Shown here: positions 12,032-24,253 of the stretch, piece by piece | Layout: every line of letters begins with the position of its first letter | Numbering within the stretch: the stretch's first letter is position 1 | Source of the DNA: Umbelopsis ramanniana AG | Lineage: Eukaryota > Mucoromycota > Umbelopsidomycetes > Umbelopsidales > Umbelopsidaceae | DNA: 64,000 bases | Direction of reading: 5' to 3' | NCBI RefSeq assembly: GCF_025399195.1 | Contig: NW_026252116.1 | Coordinates: forward strand, 62,001-126,000 | Translations under genes and position numbers: made by a program | Notes under the pieces: model-generated | The model's database searches: none | Told to the model about the DNA's origin: nothing | Seen by the model: the letters and a program-made list of their open reading frames with translations, nothing else

Positions 12032-13072
12032 CTATGCCTTATGCGAATCTATAAACACTCTCAAATCGCTTTTGATTTTATCTAATCTATCTAGCAATCC
12101 TTGAGCATAACGTACACCTTCTCGTCGCTTCTGCCTAGCGGTTGTAAAATCGATCTCGCATGTTATGCCATCTAAAGCGAAGAGTGACTGCATGAGCTGT
12201 TCATTGATATAGGCCGACATGTCGAGTAACTTCTTTCTTTTCGTCTCATCGATTATTCCTCCAGCTATGTATTCTACCACCTCCTTGTCGTATTTTTCAA
12301 TAACGGGCACAGCCGATTCCTTGAGTTTTTCAACAGTCTGAGCAATACGTAAGCAGAGACCGACTTCTTCAGGATTTCCAGACGCTGCTTCTTGAAGATC
12401 TTCCTTCTATTTGGTCGAGGAGGCGAGAAATACGGATCAATTACCAGGGTAAAAACATCATTGATATAATCGATTACTTACACCCGGGAGATGTCCATCT
12501 AATTCAACGATAGAGTTATAATGGACGCCATAGCTTGAAAGCTGCGCTGATTCGTCCTTCATGTTTGCTATTCAAACACAGATGATGATATTAATCACTG
12601 AGAGAAAAGTCGACCTATGGAAAGCAGCCATTGAAGAACATACCTCCTGATACCTTCAATTTCATAGTAGCTACTGGTACTCCTGTTGCAGTCTTGCACC
12701 TTTCCTTTAGATCTCTAAGCGTTGCTTGATCTAATCCTTTCGGGAAGTCCTTAAAGGAAATGAAGTAGGAGCTGTTATTCCACTTGAGCAATACAGTGGA
12801 TTTCCGCTCATGTTTCGTAACCTTTCGGAAACCAAGAAAGGAGAGGAATGTAGACAGAAATGCCCGCCACAGGAGCAGGTATATGATGGCGAATTGCTGG
12901 GCAATAATTTTGATGAAGGGAGGTAGGACGAATGGGAAACCGGATTGAGCCTCTGGCCTGGGGTCGGGGGGACAACTTGAGGGAATTGCAAAAAGTCCGT
13001 GACTGCAATAGTTTTGGTGGGTTTAGGCCGATCTCAAGAAAATCCTCTAATTGATCCTTACAGCTCGTGCAT
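12032..13072 (-). CDS. Membrane-anchored ubiquitin-like/BAG-domain Hsp70 cochaperone
   Basis: The exons I join are 13072-13062, 13002-12644, then a middle exon starting at ANMKDESAQLSSYG, then KEDLQEAASGNPEEVG to the stop. In order the product has a hydrophobic segment (FIKIIAQQFAIIYLLLW), a Ubl-like domain (from VLLKWNNSSYFISFKDFP to VELDGHLPG) and a C-terminal helical BAG domain (CLRIAQTVEKLKESAVPVIE, then ARQKRREGVRYAQGLLDRLD). BAG domains bind Hsp70 and release nucleotide. An N-terminal membrane anchor recalls yeast Snl1 at the ER and nuclear envelope; a Ubl recalls Bag-1. The body is solid. The start is not: the open frame holding the membrane segment has no ATG, and the only start I find is a 4-codon first exon whose ATG lies one base from the divergent CIA30 ATG. 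Confidence 0.75.
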
Positions 13073-13073
13073 T

Positions 13074-13986
13074 ATGTTTTCATTTCTACGTAGAACCGTC
13101 AACGTAGTTGGTGAATCCAGCTTGAAAGGTAAGGGACAGCTGGATTACTGTTGGAATCGTGCCACGACATGTTTCGCTCATTCCTAGCTAGCTCTTCGCA
13201 TGGACGGCCTTCAAGGCTGGCAGAAAGAATTACCCATGTTCACCATGAATACGTCTAAGGATCTACAACAATGGGTTATAGGCTGCGACAAGGATATTGG
13301 AGGTACATTTTCAATTGAGGGCTACTCTGCGTCTAAAGTCTATTTCCAACCCATCAATTTGTTATGCACTTAGGGTTTTCTGAAGCCAAACTCGAAATTA
13401 CACCAGAAGGCGTTGGCAAATTTTCGGGCAATTTGTCGTTGGAGTTGCCAGCAAACACTGAAATACAACAAAGTGGGTATGCAGCAATAAGGTCCAAAGT
13501 ACGACCTTCCTCTATGTTTGGTACTCCTTGTTTTGATACCACTCTGTTCCGGTACCTTGCCCTGCGAGTGCGAGGCGATCACCGAAAATACTTTGTAAAT
13601 ATTCAAACGGATGGCGTTATTCAAACCGATTTATACCAACATCGATTGTTTTTGCGGAATCCGGGTGAATGGCAAACAGTGATGGTAAGTGAAGTGCAGC
13701 CAATATAAATGCGGCAGGTTTGCCATCTATTTCTCATGCAACTTAGATACCATTTAGGGACTTTGTCCTGACCAACAATGGCATGATACAGGAAGACCAA
13801 ATCGAGATGATGAGAGAAAGAGTGAAAACAGTGGGGATATCCATCACTGATCGAGAAGATGGCCCATTTGAAATTGAGCTCGATTGGATTAAGGCGATGA
13901 ACACCGAAACGACGGAAGGCGACATGGACAGACGACCGAGAGAAACCACTGAAGACGAAGTTGATTTCACCAAAAGTACACATTAA
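13074..13986 (+). CDS. CIA30: Complex I intermediate-associated protein 30 (NDUFAF1/CIA30)
   Basis: Assembly factor for the membrane arm of mitochondrial NADH:ubiquinone oxidoreductase. Four exons (13074-13128, 13192-13302, 13374-13684, 13747-13986) give 238 residues. The N-terminus MFSFLRRTVNVVGESSLK is basic and suits a mitochondrial presequence. The CIA30 fold shows as WVIGCDKDIGGFSEAKLEI, YLALRVRGDHRKYFVNIQTD, WQTVMIPFRDFVLT and VKTVGISITDREDGPFEIEL. A hydrophilic tail rich in Glu, Thr and Arg follows. It implies that this fungus has a classical complex I. The start codon is almost in contact with the predicted start of the divergent BAG gene, so either that start or the extent of the 5' leaders needs care. 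Confidence 0.92.
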
Positions 13987-14390
13987 GTAGTAGTAGTCAA
14001 TCATGATAGATAAGTAGTCAATCATAACCAACCAAAGTGAAAAATAGAATGTCCGTTTATTTTTAAACTATCAATGGGAAAACCTTGTTGGATCAAGAGG
14101 TCATATGCTTGTAAGTTGATAATGATTTGTAACCCCCTGCTGTTTGGTTTCAGCTGGTAGCAGAACAATAGAAGCTAATGCATGAAAACGCACGCAACAA
14201 CCAAGAAGTGACCTTATTGCAGCAGGCTAAAAAACATTGAGATAATCTTTCCTTTTAAAAAGCGCCTTTTCCATGGCTATGTTGACCACTTGCTTTTGAC
14301 TCAGTCGTGAGGATGTGAGTTTAAACAATTTTCCATGCAGCTGTAGGAATTGAAGCTCCGTCTATATCCTTTCCATACACACACCCCAAC
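13987..14390. other. Intergenic spacer
   Basis: 404 bases holding the CIA30 3' end and the TBCA promoter. I see no coding or RNA feature. Confidence 0.5.
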
Positions 14391-14887
14391 ATGTCATTCA
14401 GAGAACTGAAGATCAAGACTAATGTCGTGAAGCGGTAAGTGATCCGAAGACACCGAGGACATAGATCTCACGTTCTGTGTGGACCTTCGGAGTCTCTTTT
14501 TTACATAGAACCTGTTTACGACGCTGATGTTTCACCTTTTTATATTTTCACGGGGATCAGCATCAGCAAGGAGCAAATCTCATACGGCAAAGAATTGGAA
14601 TCTCAGCAAAAGCGAATAGATAAGCTTATTGCAGACGGAGCAGACGAGGCTGATGTCCGCAAACAAAAAGAAGTATTGGAGGAGACAGTACAGATGATAC
14701 CTGACGTGAAACGTCGATTGGCTGCTGCTGTTCAGGAACTCAGTACAATGGTGGTAAGGAAGCTTTTCAAAAGATGTTCAGGGTCCCTGTAAGAATTCTA
14801 AAGGGTGATCCTAAATAGGCAGATTCAAAGTATGCTGGCAGTGGCGAATTGGAAGAGGCTCGACAAGTGCTGGATGGCATGCAATGA
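14391..14887 (+). CDS. TBCA: Tubulin-folding cofactor A
   Basis: Small helical chaperone that captures beta-tubulin after CCT folding. Three exons (14391-14434, 14561-14753, 14819-14887) give 101 residues, the usual size (about 100-120). The start MSFRELKIKTNVVKRISKEQ matches the family's RxLKIKTGVVKRLxKE opening. It continues as a three-helix coiled coil including KQKEVLEETVQMIPDVKRRL and ends GSGELEEARQVLDGMQ. The gene is compact and followed after about 170 bases by the chitin synthase. Confidence 0.94.
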
Positions 14888-15022
14888 TAATAATAAAAAG
14901 AATTGTCTTGTTCATTTGGATGTTTATTTTTGGCTTACCGTGTGTAACCATGACCGGAAATCTGAACAAAAAAAAATCTTGCTTGACCCCGATCATTATT
15001 GAGACGCCTTCTAGCAACTCTT

Positions 15023-15042
15023 TCTCTCTCTCTCTCTCTCTT
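15023..15042. repeat. Short CT dinucleotide tract
   Basis: A run of alternating C and T lies just before the chitin synthase ATG, within its probable 5' leader. Pyrimidine-rich leaders are common upstream of highly expressed fungal genes. It may also be a variable microsatellite. Confidence 0.7.
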
Positions 15043-15060
15043 GGATTTGTTCGTTTCAGA

Positions 15061-18000
15061 ATGCAAGAAGACGGAAGGTCAGACTTGTCCTGTCTGCTCG
15101 GCTCCACGCCTTCAGGGCCAACTGAGGAGTCCGTAACTAGTCTGTTGCAATCCCGCTTCAAACGGGATCTTCCGTATACTCGTCTAGGCCAGTCCACTCT
15201 GGTCGTTGTCAACCCCTTCAAACCTTTAGAACTTCTGAACGACGCTACCCTGAACTCCTATGCTGAAGTAGGTTATCGAGATGTATCCGGTCAAACTATT
15301 CAGCTTCAACCCCACGTTTACGACCTAGCTACCCGTGTTTATTTCCATATGCGAAGAAGCGGTGAGGATCAAAGTATCATACTCAGGTACCCTCATCAAT
15401 TTATTGCGTTTATTGCCTTTTTCTTTTGTCCGCCATTCTGAACTCTTTTTTTCTTTTTTTTTCTGTCTTTTTGACAGTGGTATTACCGGTTCGGGAAAGA
15501 CGACCACCCACTCCCATCTGCTCAGTGAGCTATTGTTGCTGTCAACGCATAGTAAGAAGGAGACCAAGTTACAGCAGCAGATACACAGTGCGCAGGCCAT
15601 CTTGGATGCTTTTGGCTGTGCTTATACGTCTCAGAATGTTTCAGCGTCGAAGTTTGGGAAATTTCAGGAGCTTCAGTTTAACGAGCGTGGCCGCATTATC
15701 GGCGCCAAAACCTTAGCCTTTTCGTTTGACAAATCAAGAACTACCATTACACCCAAGGATGAACGCTCCTATAATGTCTTTTATTCACTGCTTGCTGGCA
15801 CCAATGTCGATGAAAAGAATGTCTTGCACCTCAACTTTGTCCCTGAACATTTTACCTACCTTGCTCAATCCAAATGCATCAAAGTCCATGCTGTAGACGA
15901 TGAGATCGCCTTTGGCAACCTCAAGGCAGCGTTCAAAAAGTGTGGTTTCAAAGCCAAAACAGTCATGCAGATTTTCCAGGTTTTGTCAGCCATTCTTCAC
16001 CTAGGAAATCTCCAATTCATCGATACCAAAGACGCTGCCAATGGCACCCAAGATGCTGCCTCTATCAAGAATATTGAGAGTCTGGAGATTGTGGCTAGCA
16101 TTTTAGGAATTTCTCCTGCTAAACTAGAAAGTTGTCTCACCTACCAACTCAAGTTTATTCGAAAAGAGCTTTGTACCGTCTTTTTGAATGCAAGTGCCGC
16201 AGCTGAACAACGAGACGACTTCGCCCAGTCACTGTATAAAGTACTCTTCCTTTGGATTGTTGAACAGATCAATACCAAGCTTTGCTACACCGATGCCAAC
16301 GAACCTGCCAACTTCATTGCCATTCTTGATCAGTTTGGGTTCCAGAATTTCAGAGCCAATGGTTTCGAACAGTTCTGCGTAAACTTCTCAAACGAGCGTG
16401 TACAACAATTCATCATCAACGAGCGCTTCAACCACAGCAACACGTTGAACGAGATGATGGAGAGAGACGGTATCAAACTTCCTCAAATTGTGACTATGGA
16501 CAATGCTGGCTGCCTAGAGCTGTTATGTGGAAAGGAAAAGGACAATACCCGTGACAAGTCTTCCAACTTGAGTCTGGGAGGTATCATTGGTGCCGTTGAT
16601 CGGGAATGTGCTCGTTATCAAACTGGCGCTACCGATGCCACCGATGCCAACTTGCTCCTCTCCCTACAAAAGCAATATGGAACCCACCCTTCTTTTGCAA
16701 AATCTGGGCATGCTTATCAGTTTGGCATCAATCACTTCTCAGGCACTGTTCATTATGCTATGGATTCCTTCCTGGATAAGAATTTGGATGCGTTGTCCCC
16801 TGACTTTGTTAACTTGTTGCGATCATCCAGCACCAACAATTTCGTTTCCAGTCTATTCCAAAGTGCGGTTGTAGCCACAGAGTCGCACCCCAAAGACGAT
16901 CGTACCATCGTCAAGGCGCAGCTCCCCACCAAACCTGTACGTGCACCTTCTATGAAGCGTGTCAAGCGTCGACCCACTTTGAACCCAGAAATGGCGTCAT
17001 CTGCTATCCCAGAAGACCAAGAACTTGACATTGAGGAAGTTCAGCGACAAAAAGCCATCAAAGAAGCAGAGGAAGCATATCAAAATATGCAAGTAACCAC
17101 TGTAATGGATCAATTGTACATGACTCTACGGGATTTGTTCATGACTATGTCAGAGACCCAACTTTACAATGTTATTCATTTGCGGCCTAATGATGTTCAA
17201 GCTCCCGATCAATTCGATACCAAACGCATCAAGACGCAAATTCGTTCCTTCTTGATACCAGACCTGATTCATCGTTGCTGTCCTCGTGACTTTGCAAATT
17301 ATTATACCTTTGGCGACTTCCTTGTTCGTTATGAAAATCTCGTTGCAGGATTACAAATAGATACCACCCGAACAGAGCAAAGCCAAGTTGAAGCCATTTG
17401 TGCTTCCATGGGCTGGATTGAAACTCAAGCTTTTGTTGGACATGAAATGATCTGGCTAGACTTTTCAACTTGGAAAGTGTTGGAGGACGGTCTGCGTGCT
17501 GCAGAGAAGGAAGAACGACAAAAAGCCAAATCTGTATCCGGACAAACCGAAGCTCAGTATTTATCGGCGGAAAATAGACCTCGTATGGCCTCTCACCACT
17601 CTACTGGTAGTCAGGATCGATTACTTCCTCCCAATCGTGCCTTTGTTGAAGGCGCTGCGGCTGGTGCTGCTGTTGGTTCTTTTTACGATGATAGTGCCAG
17701 CTATATGGATAGCGAAGACGAATTTGCTAATTCAGCCAGAAAGCGTGCTGAAGGCAGTCAATGGGGTGAAGAATCAGACTGGGGCGGCAAAGAACTTGCC
17801 GATGCGTAAGTAGTTTTTGCAAATAGGACACTTTTGTTATCCTGTGACTCACCTAATTCATCGTGTTGGAAACTCGCAGATTTGGCCCTAATCGTGATAT
17901 GAGCAAAATGATCGAAGATTACAGATACCATCAAGAAGAACACGTTGAGGAAGTCCCTATTACTGCAACGCGGATATGGTGGGTCCGATTTGTTTGGTTA

Positions 18001-21000
18001 ATGACCTTCTGGATACCTACTCCATTCCTACGATGGTTCGGCAAAATGAAGCGCGAAGACGTACAAATGGCCTGGCGCGAAAAAGTCACTATCTGTCTCC
18101 TTATCTTCTTTTTCTCGGGTGTTGTTCTCTTTTTCATTGTTGGTCTTAGTCCAATTCTTTGCCCTGGTACAAGTACACTCTACTCATCTACGGATGTTGG
18201 TAATCATAATCAAGCAACGGATTTCTATGTCAGTATTGCCGGTAAAGTTTGGGATATCACCACTTGGATTCCTGGCCATACTAGTCACGGTGGCTCCGCC
18301 CATCCTACTGCTATCTCGGACATGGCGTCCATGGCCGGTACCGATATCTCATATACCTTCCCTCCCCCAATGACTCAAGCATGCCCTGGTCTTGTCACGA
18401 GCGATACCGTCAAGGTTACTCCCAATACTAGTGTTGTTTTGGGGTCTTTTGTACACACCTCTGGCAGTCAGCAAACAGAAGTGACTTTGACCACCCTCAC
18501 CTCGGAAACTTGGTATTTCCAAAGCTTTTTGCCTGAGTTCAACAAGGACTATTTGAAGGGAGATCTCGTTCACAAAGTTCAGGACCTTAACAGTGATTTC
18601 AACTCATGGTCTCGATTGGCTGGCATCATTAACGGCAAAGTGTATGATATCACGGATTACATGACAACGGCAGCAACTTGGCCAACGGGTATTGCTGGAG
18701 TCCCCAACTATCATTATCTTGACAGCACTGTTGAAGGCATCTTCCAAAAGTTCGGCGGAGGTGATATGACGGATGCATGGAACAAGTACACAGCAGGCAT
18801 GAATGCGACATATAGAGCACAGAATCTGAACTGCCTTGACAATGCCTTCTACATTGGCCGTGTGGATTACCGTGAGGACCTCCGTTGTGTCTTTGCCAAC
18901 TACCTACTCCTTGCCTTTGCTTTGGTCATGTGTTCCACGATTCTTGTCAAGTTTTTGGCTGCTCTACAATTCGGTGGTAAGCCTACACCAGAAGACCACG
19001 ACAAGTTTGTCATTTGTCAAGTTCCTTGTTACACTGAAGGTGAAGAATCCATCAAGAAAACCATTGACTCTTTGACAGCTATGACTTACGATGATAAGCG
19101 CAAATTGCTCTTCATCATTGCCGATGGTATGGTTATGGGAAGTGGAAACGACCGTCCTACACCACGTATTGTGCTCGATGTTCTCGGCCATGACCCTAAA
19201 TTGGATCCTGAGCCACTCATGTTCAAGTCGATTGGTGAAGGTAGCAAACAGCTTAACTATGGTAAAGTTTACTCTGGTCTCTACGAATTTGAAGGTCACG
19301 TCGTTCCCTACATTGTGGTCGTCAAGGTCGGCAAGGCGTCTGAGCGCTCCAAACCTGGTAACCGTGGTAAACGTGACTCGCAAATCATCTGTATGAACTT
19401 CTTGAACAAAGTCCACTTTGAAGCCGAAATGACACCTCTGGAATTGGAAATCTATCACCAAATGAAAAATGTCATTGGTGTTAATCCAAGCTTTTACGAA
19501 TATGTTCTGATGGTGGATTCGGATACGGAAGTCGAACCCGATGCTCTGACTCGTATGGTTTCTTGCATGTTGCACGATGGCCGTGTCATTGGTCTCTGTG
19601 GCGAAACAAAACTGGTTAATGAAGATAACAGCTGGACTACCATGATTCAGGTCTACGAATACTATATTTCTCATCATTTGTCAAAGGCTTTCGAATCTCT
19701 TTTCGGATCCGTCACGTGTCTTCCTGGATGCTTCTGCATGTACCGAATTCGCACTCCCACGAAAAACACACCCTTGATCATTTCACCCAAGGTTATTAAG
19801 GAATACTCAGACAATCAGGTCGACACTCTGCACAAGAAGAATTTGTTGCATCTGGGTGAAGACAGATACCTCACTACCCTCATGATGAAACACTTCCCGC
19901 AATACAAGATGAAGTTCACTCCACATGCCCAATGTAAAACTGTGGCTCCCGATCGTTGGAAGGTGTTGCTCTCTCAACGTCGTCGCTGGATTAACTCTAC
20001 GGTGCACAACTTTTTGGAATTGGTCTTCTTGCCTGAGCTCTGCGGTTTTTGCTGTTTCTCCATGCGATTTGTGGTTATCCTTGATTTGATCGGTACCATG
20101 ACCCTTCCTGTGAGTGTGGTGTATTTGGTGTATCTCATCTATGTCATCGCATCTGGTACTGGACCATTCCCCAAAATTGCTCTCATCATGCTGGCTGGTA
20201 TCTATGCACTGCAGGCTATCATTTTCATCTTGAAGCGACAATGGCAGTACATCGGATGGATGGTCATCTATATTCTTGCTATACCCATTTTCTCCTTCTT
20301 CATTCCAATCTATTCCTTCTGGCACTTTGACGATTTCTCATGGGGTAATACTCGTGTGGTTATTGGTGATAACAAGAAGAAGCAGATTTATGTTGCGGAT
20401 GACGAAAAGTTTGACGACAAGATGATCCCCCTCAAGAAATGGAGTACCTATGAACAAGAGTTGTGGGAGCTGGCTTCTAGCCGATCGGGTGAAACTGGCA
20501 TAACGCAACAGACGTATCGCAGCCACCCAACTTTGTACAGTCGTGGACCCGCCGGAACTGTTTACAGTAGCCATCAGGGGGCTGGAAGTCAAGAGAACTT
20601 TGACTACTACCGCGATACCAATCCTATTAATTCCGAAAAACGGGGTCGATCTGGCAGCCCAATGAATCCCGGTGGACCTGGTAGTCGCTATGCCGGAAGC
20701 GTTATGCAAGAAGGATCGGTGTATGGAGATTATATGAGACCGAATGCATCATCTCGTGCTTACTCTGTCAATCAGGATTATGATATGATGCAAGGCGGCC
20801 GTATGACCCCGGCAGCTATGAGTGAATACGACATGGTTCCGCCCTCGAGACCTATGAGTCAATACTCCATGCCCATGTCCACCTTGAGCCAGTCAGCCAG
20901 CAATACTCCACCTGGGTTCCCTAGAGACGCTGAAATCATTGCTGAAATTAAAAACATATTAGCTACTGCTAATCTGATGAGCATCACTAAAAAACAAGGT

Positions 21001-21165
21001 ACGTTATCAGATGAAACGCTTGGCAGCGGGGTAAGCAGAATGCATTGCTGATCTTTTTTTTTCTTAGTTCGTGAACAACTCTCTGCTTTCTTTGGTTTTG
21101 ACTTGAACCCTAAGAAAGAATTCATCAACACCTCCATCGAATACATCCTCCAAGGACGTTTGTAA
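15061..21165 (+). CDS. Chitin synthase with N-terminal myosin-like motor domain (class V/VII type)
   Basis: Membrane glycosyltransferase that polymerises UDP-GlcNAc into chitin at growth sites. Four exons (15061-15386, 15478-17805, 17880-20998, 21068-21165) give about 1,956 residues. Order: a myosin-like head with P-loop GITGSGKT (K near 116), a switch I-like NVSASKFGK and a switch II-like DQFGFQNF near 393; membrane segments; a cytochrome b5-like part (DFYVSIAGKVWDITTW); further membrane segments; then the GT2 core. The core shows DSDTEV near 1431, EDRYLTTLMMK near 1545 and QRRRWINSTVHN near 1584. Several transmembrane helices follow, and the C-terminus is DEK_C-like, ending EFINTSIEYILQGRL. 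The catalytic motifs look intact. In the motor, switch I has Lys for Arg and switch II has Gln for Glu, so its ATPase is doubtful. I cannot decide between class V and VII. Confidence 0.95.
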
Positions 21166-21636
21166 ATGACAATTCAACACAAAAAACAAGCATGGGTGAC
21201 CCTGTCGCTGCCCACTATCAAGCAAGTTAAAATGAAAAAAAAAAGAACCAAAAACGTGCTAAACCTCAATTACACATTGCATTACACCCTTTTTCCCATT
21301 TCAAGTCAAAGTCACTTCCAATAGAAAGAAAAACCCTCAAGTCATCTACACTATTTTGCCCTATTCCTTCCCAGTTTATTCCTTCTTATATTGTTATTTT
21401 CCTCATATTCGTACATAACGACATTGACTGATGAATCGTAAAAAGTCAAATCAATAAAGCCGGAGTTGCGGTCAATTTGGCAGATCGGTTCCCCGACAAA
21501 CATCACTTTTTCTAAGAGGAAAGGGGAGCTTGAAATTTTTCTTGAAGGCAAACGCCTCGAGACCATTTTAATACATGGACTCAGTTACTCAATTTCGAGT
21601 TCTCTTTCTTTCGTTTCTCATTTTTTTATATACATC
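21166..21636. other. Intergenic spacer
   Basis: The 3' end of the chitin synthase and the promoter of the methyltransferase gene. AT-rich; no feature recognised. Confidence 0.5.
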
Positions 21637-23089
21637 ATGGGAGCTTCAATATCTCGACGTAGTAGAAATCGATCATCACGAGGCAAACGTACATCCGACC
21701 AACGAGATACGTGCAGTCATTCGTCTATCAGCCCTTCCGTCAAAGGTACTACCATTCACGGTAGGGTATACCATGATGTGGAGTCGAGCGTGTGTAAGTT
21801 TCCAAATTGAACTTGCTTTATATCGCCTTACCAAGATATTATAGACGACTGAATTCTCCACCAACTTATAGACTTCTTCCCCATGGACGAAATCGAACAG
21901 GACCGATTGCACGGAGTAAGCATGGCTTTCTATTTTAAAAAAAAATTTCTATCGGCGCACGGATGATGACAGGTTTTTTTTTCCTATTACTCAATGAAAT
22001 TAATTATTCGTTTTACCGTTCTAGCAACACTTTGGCCTGAAGGCGCTCTTCAATGGGAATTTACTTGCTCCCGTGCGAGATGCTGTGGACCTTGAAAATC
22101 ACTGTCACGTACTGGATGTTGGTTGCGGTCCTGGTAGCTGGTTACTAGACCTTGCGACGTCTCATCCTAACTCCAAGTTTGTCGGTGTGGATATCGTTGA
22201 TATGGTAGGGCTGCACACGGTGTGACAAATCTAGCCTGAATATTTCTGACCTTTCCGTTCTCATGTATTATCCCTTGTCCGCTTGCTTAGTTTCCGTCCA
22301 CGATCAAGCCACCCAACACTGAATTTCATGTCGCCAACATTTTGGACGGTTTGCCCATGTTTGCCGACAATAGCTTCGACTTAGTACAGATGCGATTGTT
22401 TGCCTCAGTCCTGAAAGGAGATCAATGGATAAAAACTCTGACGGAGTTGAAGCGAGTGTGTCGGCCAGGTGGCATGATCCAACTGCTAGAAGTGGACTAT
22501 AAGGTAGGTTTCAATTTAAAAACTCTACAACGTGGGAGTGGAACTAAGGTGAAACACGTTTAATCTAATTCCAATGGGCGTCTGTATGAAAAAACGATAG
22601 GTTACCGGAAACCAATTTGTCAACAAGTTCACATCAAAGCGTGAGTTATTGAACACTGCCACACTTTGCAAAATGTACCTCCATCTCATGTGATTTTCCA
22701 TTAAATTTAGTGGTCAATATTATGGCAAGCAGAGGACAGGATGGCGAAGCAGCCAAGAAATTGGCCCCCATGTTGACTCAGGCTGGTTTCATAAATCCAC
22801 ATACAGACCATCGACCAATAGCTGGTGGTAAGTGACGGACTTGGGTGCATTTTTACACAGACGAGTGGCTAATTCCTCATACTCGGTAGGTTGGGATGGA
22901 GCTTTGTCTCATGAAATATGGTTGGATATCAAAAACGCCATGTCGGCAGCAGCGCCCATTGTTGCCCCAGGCTATGGGATGGATGCGGCTGGATACCTGG
23001 CGTATTTGAACGAAACTTTGGAAAATGTTAGGGATCACGGCTCTTACTTTAATTGGTGGGGATGCTGCGCTCAAAAACCAATCGCTTAA
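21637..23089 (+). CDS. SAM-dependent methyltransferase (class I)
   Basis: Seven exons (21637-21793, 21872-21915, 22025-22204, 22291-22503, 22601-22640, 22711-22827, 22890-23089) give 316 residues. The N-terminus MGASISRRSRNRSSRGKR is basic and low in complexity. MG at the start followed by Ser could allow N-myristoylation, but that is only a possibility. The Rossmann core shows motif I VLDVGCGPGSWLLDLA, then FVGVDIVDMFPS, FDLVQMRLF and CRPGGMIQLLEVDY. The enzyme class is clear. The substrate is unknown; small-molecule methyltransferases of this form are numerous in fungi. Confidence 0.85.
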
Positions 23090-24253
23090 CAGTATACCAC
23101 ATAGATGTTAAAACCAAATAACGACTCTCTCATTTCACCCCCACGCCTTGAGCATTCTCACTTCTTACTAAAAAGTACCTAAGCTTTTCCTTCACTACTA
23201 ATAATCTATTCTGTGCCATAAAGAAAAAAAACAATAGCTTCCAACTTCGTACAATTTGTCCAACGTGATGCCGTTTTCGTTGCTCACGCACGTGTCACGT
23301 TATTACTCATTGTGCGTGGGCAAAACAATGTCGGGTGAAGGGAATCAACGTCACTAATAAGATGGCAATGCATGAGTGGGATTATTATGCACCGATTTTC
23401 CAACACCACCATGACAAGTTAGGTATATCCAAGTTTGCTTATGCTTTAATGTTTCTGCTGGTTTGAAAGATTAGCATTACCTATCAACTCCCCCCTCGAT
23501 CACGAGCATAAGGGGACCTAAGGCGGCGCTATGCTGTTGTTTATGCACAAGCTGCTTTGCAGTAGCCTGAGGGGATGTGCCTTGGCCCACATCCAACTGA
23601 GGAGTGCTAGTATTAAAAAAGCACTTTCGTACATAAACATGGATGCAGATAAGAAAAAAACAGTGGAGAGAACGGACAGTGCGCTCTGGCGTCTCTTGAC
23701 CGAATTGCAATCATGTCTTTGAAAATGGTATTAATTTTTTTTCTCTTTCGTTGCTGGCTGTTTCTCATTATTAAAATAGTGTTTTATGAGGTGATTCTCC
23801 CCACCATGATCCCATATCGATTAGATGAAACATAGTCGTACCAACCCATGTTTTCTTAGGTCAGCTCCCGGCATAAATCTATTGAATGCTTTTCTTAGAG
23901 AAGCACATGCAACTTGGTCATCCATGGAAAGCAATAGACCCCATGAGGCGATATTTGAGCCGACGCAGCATGACAATCACAAGCAGCTACTTTGCCTGTC
24001 AATGACCTTGACGGAAATTGTAAAATTTTAAGTGGGCGTGAGGTGATGGGCATCAGATTACGACGAAGATAAGCGAAAAACTTTGATTAGTTTTTTATCC
24101 CCAGGATTTTTTTTTCTCATATGGACGTATTTATAATATTGTGTGATAACGCATTTTTCTTAGAATATATAAAAACCTACCACTTCCGCTCTTCCATACC
24201 GTACCTTTTTTGTTTTATTTTGCTCATTCTCTTGCACTCTTCCTTTAAACACA
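23090..24253. other. Long intergenic spacer with a TATA box near its right end
   Basis: About 1.16 kb. Short ORFs are present but none has a fungal start with good context or recognisable protein sequence. TATATAAAAA at 24166-24175 lies 79-88 bases before the ATG at 24254, followed by pyrimidine-rich sequence. That is a good core-promoter layout for the downstream small gene. Confidence 0.55.

Noticed and set aside
14811-15221. 136-codon minus-strand frame before the chitin synthase
   Set aside because: It overlaps the end of TBCA and the start of the chitin synthase in antisense, with no recognisable protein features.
18964-19677. 237-codon minus-strand open frame
   Set aside because: It lies antisense to the conserved chitin synthase catalytic region and is a codon-bias shadow.
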